NCBI RefSeq assembly: GCF_014840935.1
Contig: NZ_CP062005.1
Coordinates: forward strand, 2,046,001-2,110,000
Direction: 5' to 3'
Length of the DNA stretch: 64,000 nucleotides
DNA from: Halomonas sp. YLGW01
GTDB taxonomy: Bacteria > Pseudomonadota > Gammaproteobacteria > Pseudomonadales > Halomonadaceae
The translations under genes were made by a program, and so were the position numbers. Shown piece after piece: positions 57,260 to 64,000 of this stretch; the stretch's first letter is position 1, and every line of letters starts with the position of its first letter. Below the pieces are notes generated by a model. It did not search any database and was not told where the DNA came from. It saw nothing but the letters and a program-made list of their open reading frames with translations.

Positions 57260-58465
57260 TCAGAAGCTGTCGCCGGGCACTCTTACCCATCCTTCCATCA
57301 GCACACGGGCACTGCGGCTCATCACCGCCTGCTCGATCACCCAGCGCCCCTCCACCAGACTGGCCTCGGCGCCGACCCGCAGGGTCCCCGACGGGTGGCC
57401 GAAGGTCACCGCATTGCGCTTGCCGCCGCCGGCGGCCAGGTTGACCAGGGTGCCCTCGATCGCAGCCGCCGAAGCGATGGCCACCGCCGCGGTCCCCATC
57501 ATGGCGTGATGCAGTTTGCCCATGGAGAGCGCACGCACCCTCAGGTCGATCTCGTCGGCCTCGACCGGTTTGCCGCTGGACGCCGTGTAGCTCGCCGGCG
57601 GTGCCACGAAGGCCACCTTGGGCGTGTGCTGTCGATCGGCCGCCTCACCAAGCGCCTTGATCAGCCCCATGCGCAAGGCCCCGTGGGCGCGGATGCTCTC
57701 GAACTTCTCAAGCGCCTCGGGATCGCCATTGATCGCTTCCTGCAGTTCGCTGCCGGAGTAGCCGAGATCGGCGGCATTGATGAACACGGTGGGAATGCCC
57801 GCATTGATCATCGTCGCCCGGAGGCGCCCCCCTTTCACGACATCTGCCGGCACCTCCAGGTCATCGACCAGGTTCCCGGTCGGAAAGATAGCGCCCTCGC
57901 CGTCCGCGGGATCCTTGAAGGCCACGGGCACCTCGGCAGCCGGGAAGGTCACGCCGTCGAGCTCGAAGTCACCGGTCTCCTGCACCTGGCCGTCGGTGAT
58001 CGGCACCCGGGAGACGATGGTCTTGCCTATGTTGACCTGCCAGATACGCACCTCGACCACTCCGTTCTCGGGGATACGCGCGGGGTCGATGAGGCCGTTG
58101 CTGAGGGCGAAGGGGCCCACGGCGGCAGATAGGTTGCCGCAGTTGCCGCTCCAGTCGACGAACGCCTTGTCGATCGAAACCTGGCCGAACAGGTAATCGA
58201 CGTCATGATCGGGGCTGTCGCTCTTCTCAAGGATCACCGTCTTGCTGGTGCTGGAGGTCGCCCCGCCCATGCCGTCGATCTGCTTGCCGTAGGGATCGGG
58301 GCTGCCGATCACCCGCAACAGCAAGCGGTCACGGGCCTCACCCGGCTGGCGTGCCGCCTCGGGCAGGTCCTGAAGACGAAAGAAGACACCCTTGCTGGTC
58401 CCGCCACGCATGTAGGTAGCGGGGATCCTGACCTGTGGAACATGAGTCTGGGGGACATCTGCCAT
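57260..58465 (-). CDS. prpF: 2-methylaconitate cis-trans isomerase PrpF
   Basis: A 401-aa isomerase that turns the AcnD product into the cis isomer used by aconitase. Recognisable blocks are ATYMRGGTSKGVFFRLQDLP, DGMGGATSSTSKTVIL and DWSGNCGNLSAAVGPFA, with the active-site Cys/Lys region. ATG 58465 is preferred over GTG 58474, because AAGGA is then at a workable distance. Confidence 0.95.
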   Translation of the reverse strand: MADVPQTHVPQVRIPATYMRGGTSKGVFFRLQDLPEAARQPGEARDRLLLRVIGSPDPYGKQIDGMGGATSSTSKTVILEKSDSPDHDVDYLFGQVSIDKAFVDWSGNCGNLSAAVGPFALSNGLIDPARIPENGVVEVRIWQVNIGKTIVSRVPITDGQVQETGDFELDGVTFPAAEVPVAFKDPADGEGAIFPTGNLVDDLEVPADVVKGGRLRATMINAGIPTVFINAADLGYSGSELQEAINGDPEALEKFESIRAHGALRMGLIKALGEAADRQHTPKVAFVAPPASYTASSGKPVEADEIDLRVRALSMGKLHHAMMGTAAVAIASAAAIEGTLVNLAAGGGKRNAVTFGHPSGTLRVGAEASLVEGRWVIEQAVMSRSARVLMEGWVRVPGDSF

Positions 58466-58557
58466 GGAGATCACATCCTTGCATAGAGAAAGATCGACCC
58501 GGGGCCCTGAGGCGCCGGGTCGATGGGAGGTTCACCAGGTTCCGCTCGTCACCCGGT

Positions 58558-61200
58558 TCAACTGGCCGCCCCGACCTCGGACTCGAGGAAATCCTGAGCG
58601 AAGCGCTGCAGCACACCACCGGCGGAGTAGATGGAGACCTCCTCGGCGGTATCCAGGCGACAGGTCACCGGCACCCGGTCGACTTCGCCGGTCTGGCGGT
58701 GAATCACCAGCTCAAGCGTGGCACGCGGCGCCGGCGTGCCTTCGACGTCGTAGGTCTCGGTGCCATCGAGCTGCAGGGTATGGCGGGTGGTGCCCTCGCC
58801 AAACTGCAGGGGCATCACGCCCATGCCGATCAGGTTGGTCCGGTGGATGCGCTCGAAGCCCTCGGCGACGATTGCCTCCACCCCCGCGAGTGCCACGCCC
58901 TTGGCCGCCCAGTCACGGGACGAGCCCTGGCCGTAGTCGGCACCGGCCACGATGATCAGCGGCTGCTTGCGCGCCATGTAGGTCTCGATGGCCTCCCACA
59001 TGCGGGTGACCTTGCCTTCCGGCTCGATGCGCGCCAGCGAGCCCTGCTTCACCTTGCCGGCCTCGTCCCGCACCATCTCGTTGTAAAGCTTGGGATTGGC
59101 GAAGGTGGCACGCTGCGCGGTCAGGTGATCGCCGCGGTGGGTCGCGTAGGAATTGAAGTCCTCCTCCGGCAGGCCCATCTTCGCCAGGTACTCCCCTGCC
59201 GCGCTGTCCGCCATGATGGCATTGGACGGCGACAGGTGATCGGTAGTGATGTTGTCCGGCAACACCGCCAGTGGGCGCATCCCCTTGAGGGTGCGTTCCT
59301 TGGCCATATTGCCTTCCCAGTAGGGCGGGCGGCGGATATAGGTGCTCTGGGGGCGCCACTCGTAGAGCGGGTTGACCAGCGAGTGCGCCCCCTTGTCCAC
59401 ATCGAACATCGGGATATAGGTCTGGCGGAACTGCTCCGGCTTGACGCTCTGCTTGACGATGGCGTCGATCTCCTCGTCCGCGGGCCAGATGTCCTTCAGC
59501 GTGATGGGCTTGCCGTCCTGGTCATGGCCCAGCGCATCCTTCTCGATATCGAAGCGGATGGTCCCCGCGATGGCGTAGGCCACCACCAGCGGCGGAGAGG
59601 CCAGGAAGGCCTGCTTGGCATAGGGGTGGATGCGACCGTCGAAGTTGCGATTGCCTGACAGCACCGCCGTGGCATAGAGGTCACTCTCGACGATCTCCTG
59701 CTGGATCTTCGGGTCCAGGGCGCCGGACATGCCATTGCAGGTGGTGCAGGCGAAGGCCACCACGCCGAAGCCGAGGTCCTCGAGCTCGGGCAGCAGCTCG
59801 GCCTCCTCCAGGTACATCTTCACCGTCTTGGAGCCCGGCGCCAGGGAGGACTTGACCCAGGGCTTGCGGGTCAGCCCCAGCCGGTTGGCGTTGCGGGCGA
59901 TCAGGCCCGCGGCCACCATATTGCGCGGGTTCGAGGTATTGGTGCAGCTGGTGATGGCGGCGATGATCACCGCGCCATCGGGCATCTTGCCCGCCTTCTC
60001 ATCCGCCTGCGCCTTGTCGCTGTCCTTATATGAGGGTATGGCGATGCCGCGCTTGGCGAGCTCCGAGGTGGGCAGATGGGCATGGGGGTTGGACGGGCCC
60101 GCCAGGGTGCGAGCGACCGAGGAGAGATCGAAGGTCAGCACCCGCTCGTACTCGGCGCCCTTGAGGCTGTCGGCCCACAACCCCGTTTGCTTAGCGTAGG
60201 TCTCGACCAGGGCCACCTGATCATCGTCGCGGCCGGTAAGCTTGAGGTAATCGATGGTCTGGTCGTCGATGTAGAACATCGCCGCCGTGGCCCCGTATTC
60301 CGGGGTCATGTTGGAGATGGTGGCGCGGTCGCCCACCGTCAACGCCTCGGCCCCCTCGCCGAAGAACTCGAGATAGGCGCCGACCACGCGCTCCTGGCGC
60401 AGGAACTCGGTCAGCGCCAGCACCATGTCCGTGCTGGTGATGCCCGGCTGGAGCCTGCCGGTCAGCTTCACGCCGACGATGTCCGGCAGACGCATCATGG
60501 AGGCACGACCCAGCATCACGCTCTCGGCCTCGAGGCCGCCCACGCCCACCGAGATCACGCCCAGGGCGTCGACCATCGGAGTGTGGCTGTCGGTACCCAC
60601 ACAGGTATCCGGGAAGGCCACACCATCTCGCTTCTGTACCACCGGCGACATCTTCTCCAGGTTGATCTGGTGCATGATGCCATTGCCGGGCGGGATCACA
60701 TCGACGTTCTCGAAGGCCGTCTTGGTCCAGTCGATGAAGTGGAAGCGGTCATCGTTGCGACGGTCCTCGATGGCACGGTTCTGCGCGAAGGCATCCTTCT
60801 CGAAACCGGCATGCTCGACGGCCAGCGAGTGATCGACGATCAGCTGGGTCGGCACCACCGGGTTGACCTTGGCCGGGTCACCCCCCTTCTCGGCGATGGC
60901 ATCGCGCAGCCCCGCGAGGTCCACGAGGGCCGTCTGACCGAGGATGTCGTGACACACCACGCGGGCCGGGTACCAGGGGAAGTCCAGGTCGCGCCGGCGC
61001 TCGATCAGCTGCTTGAGGGCATCGGTCAGCAGGGACGGTTCGCAGCGTCGCACCAGCTGCTCGGCGAGCACGCGAGAGGTGTAGGGAAGCGTGTCGTAGG
61101 CACCGGGCTTGATGTCCTCGACGGCCGCACGGGTATCGAAGTACTCAAGCGACGTGCCGGGCAAGGGGTGGCGGTATTCGGTGTTCATGGCGTCGGGCAT
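58558..61200 (-). CDS. acnD: Fe/S-dependent 2-methylisocitrate dehydratase AcnD
   Basis: An 880-aa aconitase-family enzyme dehydrating 2-methylcitrate. Fe-S Cys residues lie in AAITSCTNTSNP and FACTTCNGMSG, and substrate-binding segments include GTDSHTPMVDALG and GADYGQGSSRDWAAKG. The position between prpC and prpF identifies AcnD rather than AcnA. The start could also be ATG 61188; both lack an ideal ribosome site. Confidence 0.95.
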   Translation of the reverse strand: MPDAMNTEYRHPLPGTSLEYFDTRAAVEDIKPGAYDTLPYTSRVLAEQLVRRCEPSLLTDALKQLIERRRDLDFPWYPARVVCHDILGQTALVDLAGLRDAIAEKGGDPAKVNPVVPTQLIVDHSLAVEHAGFEKDAFAQNRAIEDRRNDDRFHFIDWTKTAFENVDVIPPGNGIMHQINLEKMSPVVQKRDGVAFPDTCVGTDSHTPMVDALGVISVGVGGLEAESVMLGRASMMRLPDIVGVKLTGRLQPGITSTDMVLALTEFLRQERVVGAYLEFFGEGAEALTVGDRATISNMTPEYGATAAMFYIDDQTIDYLKLTGRDDDQVALVETYAKQTGLWADSLKGAEYERVLTFDLSSVARTLAGPSNPHAHLPTSELAKRGIAIPSYKDSDKAQADEKAGKMPDGAVIIAAITSCTNTSNPRNMVAAGLIARNANRLGLTRKPWVKSSLAPGSKTVKMYLEEAELLPELEDLGFGVVAFACTTCNGMSGALDPKIQQEIVESDLYATAVLSGNRNFDGRIHPYAKQAFLASPPLVVAYAIAGTIRFDIEKDALGHDQDGKPITLKDIWPADEEIDAIVKQSVKPEQFRQTYIPMFDVDKGAHSLVNPLYEWRPQSTYIRRPPYWEGNMAKERTLKGMRPLAVLPDNITTDHLSPSNAIMADSAAGEYLAKMGLPEEDFNSYATHRGDHLTAQRATFANPKLYNEMVRDEAGKVKQGSLARIEPEGKVTRMWEAIETYMARKQPLIIVAGADYGQGSSRDWAAKGVALAGVEAIVAEGFERIHRTNLIGMGVMPLQFGEGTTRHTLQLDGTETYDVEGTPAPRATLELVIHRQTGEVDRVPVTCRLDTAEEVSIYSAGGVLQRFAQDFLESEVGAAS

Positions 61201-61317
61201 CTCTTTTCAGGTGAGATCAGGGCAGGCGCGATCAAGGCAGGTGATATCAGGGCGCGTGGGGTGGAAAGAGCGTGGCGACTCAGCTGCCGCCGCCACGCTC
61301 ATCCGCCAGGGTCGGCA

Positions 61318-62445
61318 TCAATCGCGCTGCTCGACCGGCACCCACGCCTGCGGCTCCGGGCCACTGTAATCGGCACTGGGGCGGATGATGCGATTGTTCT
61401 CGCGCTGCTCGAAGACATGGGCGCACCAGCCGGTGACCCGCGAGCAGACGAAGATCGGGGTGAACAGCTTGGTCGGGATGCCCATGAAGTGATAGGCGCT
61501 GGCATGGAAGAAGTCGGCGTTGCAGAACAGCTTCTTCTCGCGCCACATCACCGCTTCTACCCGTTCGGAGACCGGATACAGCACGCTGTCGCCGACGTCC
61601 TCGGCGAGCTTCTTGGCCCACTGCTTGATGAGGGCGTTGCGCGGATCAGACTCACGATAGATGGCATGACCAAAGCCCATGATCCTCTCCTTGCGCTCGA
61701 GCATGCCCATGATCTCCCGCTCGGCCTCTTCCGGGCTCTGCCAATCCTCGATCATCGCCATCGCCGCCTCGTTGGCGCCACCATGCAGCGGGCCTCTCAG
61801 GGTGCCGATGGCACCGGTCACGCAGGAGTGCATGTCCGAGAGGGTCGAGGCGCAGACCCGGGCACTGAAGGTCGAGGCATTGAACTCGTGCTCAGCGTAG
61901 AGAATCAGCGAGACGTTCATGACCCGGGCGTGCAGCTCGGAGGCCGGCGCATCCCGCAACAGGTGCAGGAAGTGCCCGCCCACCGAGGCGTCGTCCGTGA
62001 CGGTGTCGATACGCACCCCATCATGCGTGAAGCGATACCAGTAACAAATGATCGACGGCAGTGCCGCCAGCAGCCGATCCGCCACGTCCTGCTGCTGATC
62101 GAAGCTCTGCTCGGTTTCCAGGTTGCCGAGCATCGAGGCCCCCGTGCGCATCACGTCCATCGGGTGGGCATCGGCAGGAATCTGCTCGAGCACGGCCTTC
62201 AGCGCATCAGGCAGGTCGCGCAGGCCCTTGAGCTTGGTGATGTAGGCATCGAGCTCCGCCTGGTTAGGCAGCTTGCCCTTGAGCAGCAGGTAAGCCACCT
62301 CCTCGAAGCGCGCATGCTCGGCCAGGTCGTGGATATCGTAGCCGCGATAGGTCAGCCCGGAGCCGCTCTTGCCCACGGTGCACAGGGCGGTGCTGCCCGC
62401 GCTCTGGCCGCGCAGGCCGGCGGCTGCCTTGGGTTGTTCTGCCAT
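61318..62445 (-). CDS. prpC: 2-methylcitrate synthase PrpC
   Basis: A 375-aa citrate-synthase-fold enzyme joining propionyl-CoA to oxaloacetate. The short type II-like size and the active-site segments LHGGANEAAMAMIE, MGFGHAIYRESDPR (His) and the Asp in DFFHASAYHFMGIP fit PrpC. AGGAGAC lies before ATG 62445. Confidence 0.95.
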   Translation of the reverse strand: MAEQPKAAAGLRGQSAGSTALCTVGKSGSGLTYRGYDIHDLAEHARFEEVAYLLLKGKLPNQAELDAYITKLKGLRDLPDALKAVLEQIPADAHPMDVMRTGASMLGNLETEQSFDQQQDVADRLLAALPSIICYWYRFTHDGVRIDTVTDDASVGGHFLHLLRDAPASELHARVMNVSLILYAEHEFNASTFSARVCASTLSDMHSCVTGAIGTLRGPLHGGANEAAMAMIEDWQSPEEAEREIMGMLERKERIMGFGHAIYRESDPRNALIKQWAKKLAEDVGDSVLYPVSERVEAVMWREKKLFCNADFFHASAYHFMGIPTKLFTPIFVCSRVTGWCAHVFEQRENNRIIRPSADYSGPEPQAWVPVEQRD

Positions 62446-62540
62446 GACGTGTCTCCTACTGGCGTGTGATCGATCTTGTCGTTGTTGTCGTGACGCTTGT
62501 TTACTGACGGCCGCCGCCGTGGTGGCGCCCGGTCGCTGAC

Positions 62541-63428
62541 TCAGGCCTGCCCCTTGTCGGCGAAGAGTGCGTCGAGCTTCTGCTCGAAGCTGTGATAATC
62601 GAGGAAGTCGTAGAGCTCATCGCGGGTCTGCATGATGTCGACCACGTCTCGCTGATGCCCCGTCTCGGCGATGCTCTGATAGACCTTGAGCGCGGCGGCA
62701 TTCATGGCACGGAAGGCCGACAGCGGATACAGCACCATGCGACAGCCGACCTCGCCGAGCTCCTGCTGACTGAACAGCGGCGTGGCGCCAAACTCGGTGA
62801 TGTTGGCAAGAATCGGCGCCTTCACCCGGTCGCAGAAGGCCCGATAGTCATCGAGGCTATGCACAGCCTCGGCGAAGATGGCATCGGCGCCGGCCTCGAT
62901 GCAGGCGTTGGCCCGGTCGATGGCTGCCTCGAGCCCTTCCTTCTGGAAGGCATCGGTGCGAGCGATCAGGTAGAAGTCCGGATCGAGGCGCGCATCGGCG
63001 GCGGCCTTGATGCGATCGACCATTTCCTCCTTGGAGACGATGGCCTTGTTGGGACGGTGGCCGCAGCGCTTCTGGGCTACCTGATCCTCGAGATGCACGG
63101 CCGCCACACCGGCACGCTGCATCTCCTTGACCGTACGCTCGATGTTGAAGGCCCCGCCCCAGCCGGTGTCGATGTCCACCAGCAACGGCAGATCGCTGGC
63201 GGCGGTGATGCGCCGAGCGTCCTCGACCACGTCGTTCATGGTGGTCATGCCAAGGTCCGGCAGGCCGAAGGAGGCATTGGCCACCCCGCCACCGGAAAGG
63301 TAGATCGCCTGATGACCGACTCTCTGTGCCATCAGCGCGGTATAGGCATTGATGGTGCCCAGGATCGGCAACGGACGCTGCGACTCGAGGGCGGCACGAA
63401 AGCGGGCACCGGGAGTTAGGGTGGTCAT
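62541..63428 (-). CDS. prpB: 2-methylisocitrate lyase PrpB
   Basis: A 295-aa PEP-mutase-superfamily lyase splitting methylisocitrate to pyruvate and succinate. The signature QKRCGH (K-[KR]-C-G-H, catalytic Cys) is present, with the metal region [22 protein letters not shown] 63428 has AGGAGAT upstream and gives the standard start; longer frames upstream are not conserved. Confidence 0.95.
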   Translation of the reverse strand: MTTLTPGARFRAALESQRPLPILGTINAYTALMAQRVGHQAIYLSGGGVANASFGLPDLGMTTMNDVVEDARRITAASDLPLLVDIDTGWGGAFNIERTVKEMQRAGVAAVHLEDQVAQKRCGHRPNKAIVSKEEMVDRIKAAADARLDPDFYLIARTDAFQKEGLEAAIDRANACIEAGADAIFAEAVHSLDDYRAFCDRVKAPILANITEFGATPLFSQQELGEVGCRMVLYPLSAFRAMNAAALKVYQSIAETGHQRDVVDIMQTRDELYDFLDYHSFEQKLDALFADKGQA

Positions 63429-63468
63429 GGTGATCTCCTGTCTGGGAAGCGCCCCGGAGCGATGTCCG

Positions 63469-64000
63469 TCACGGGGTCGGTGAGGATTCCTGATCGAGAA
63501 TGGCGGCATAGCGCTCGGCGACATTGGCTCTCGATGCGCTAACATGGCGACGCATCAGGAGCTCGGAGAGCTCGGCATCGCCGGCCTCGATGGCATCGAC
63601 AATACGATGGTGCTCGACGAAGGCCCGCTGCGGCCGGGTGCCACTGGCGCTGAACTGGGTGCGATAGAGCCGCACCAGGTAATAAAGGTCATCACAGAGA
63701 ATCGTCATCAGCATGCGATTGTGGCTGCCTTGGACGATCCGGTAATGAAAGTCGAGATCCCCTTCCCGCTGGAAGTAGGCTTCGCCACGCCGGAGATCGG
63801 CCTGGCGCTCATGCACGGCCAGCACCTCACGCAGGCCCGCGATCTCCTCGGCGGTCATGTGCTCGGCGGCGAGCCTGGCGGCCATGCTCTCCAGCGCCTC
63901 GCGCACATCGAACAGCTCGATCAGCTCCTTCATCGACAGCTTGACCACCCGGGCGCCGACATGTGGCACCCGCTCGATCAGGCGATGCGTCTCGAGCCGA
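63469..64000 (-). CDS. GntR-family (FCD) regulator of the prp operon (partial)
   Basis: The C-terminal 176 codons are present; the gene runs off the window. The end of the winged helix ([17 protein letters not shown]) leads into an FCD ligand-binding domain: [32 protein letters not shown] with metal-ligand His, and [15 protein letters not shown]. It heads the prp operon, 40 nt before prpB, as in Pseudomonas. It probably senses a methylcitrate-cycle intermediate. Confidence 0.9.
   Translation of the reverse strand, partial: RLETHRLIERVPHVGARVVKLSMKELIELFDVREALESMAARLAAEHMTAEEIAGLREVLAVHERQADLRRGEAYFQREGDLDFHYRIVQGSHNRMLMTILCDDLYYLVRLYRTQFSASGTRPQRAFVEHHRIVDAIEAGDAELSELLMRRHVSASRANVAERYAAILDQESSPTP

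Noticed and set aside
60076-62469. 797-codon plus-strand open frame
   Set aside because: It is the antisense of acnD and prpC, which have clear family motifs; the frame is open only because of high GC codon bias.

Overview
The window looks like a chromosomal segment of a moderately halophilic gammaproteobacterium, most likely Halomonadaceae (Halomonas or a close relative). The grounds are high GC with GC-rich wobble positions, a 16S-tRNA-Ile-tRNA-Ala-23S-5S rRNA operon, gammaproteobacterial genes (rfaH, ampG, rlmM, epmC, uup, slyD-like) and a propionate locus in the Pseudomonas-like order gntR-prpB-prpC-acnD-prpF-prpD. The genus assignment is inference; a 16S search with 53314-54854 would settle it.

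Layout. 1-10.8 kb: the end of an ABC exporter, a diguanylate cyclase, a lipoprotein amidase (AmiD type), a translationally coupled GNAT/nitrilase pair, prolyl-tRNA synthetase, a lytic transglycosylase, then a tight four-gene unit (cupredoxin-like protein, Cache-HAMP-GGDEF-EAL protein, DUF3034 porin-like protein, lipoprotein truncated globin). 11-23.3 kb: rfaH with a SlyD-like isomerase, ampG, a SEC-C protein, homocysteine methyltransferase, an unknown membrane-anchored helical protein, an AarF/ABC1 kinase-like protein, topoisomerase III and PanE.

23.3-36.4 kb is the accessory part, a copper and envelope-stress island. It opens with a decayed, internally deleted copy of the copper locus. Intact genes follow: His-rich cytochrome c, small membrane protein, DUF411 protein, cupredoxin, two-component system, multicopper oxidase CopA and outer-membrane CopB, then a second DUF411 gene that is broken. 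Next come a PAP2 phosphatase-EptA phosphoethanolamine transferase fusion, a CBS-domain protein, a CDF metal exporter and CrcB. Two kinds of 11-bp-period direct repeat tie the island together. (A/G)TTCAG-N5-ATTCAG lies 50 nt before both the cupredoxin gene and copA (49 nt before the dead copA), and CTTAAG-N5-CTTAAG, a perfect match to the PmrA box, lies before the EptA fusion and the CBS gene.

36.4-49.6 kb is mostly housekeeping or conserved unknown genes: a DUF2914-type membrane protein, a MarR regulator with a palindromic operator candidate, a universal stress protein with an FNR/Anr-like site, uup, tatD with an unknown partner, epmC, a MATE exporter, a DUF3080 lipoprotein, tusA, a monooxygenase-like protein, rlmM and a DUF2721 protein. 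49.7-55.6 kb is the rRNA operon on the minus strand with its terminator, boxA elements and two strong tandem promoters. 55.7-64 kb is the 2-methylcitrate cycle operon on the minus strand, headed by a GntR/FCD regulator that runs off the window.

Functionally, the island joins periplasmic copper oxidation and binding with lipid A modification and metal efflux. The most unusual element is the predicted bifunctional lipid A enzyme: a lipid phosphatase domain fused to a phosphoethanolamine transferase, apparently under PmrA-type control.
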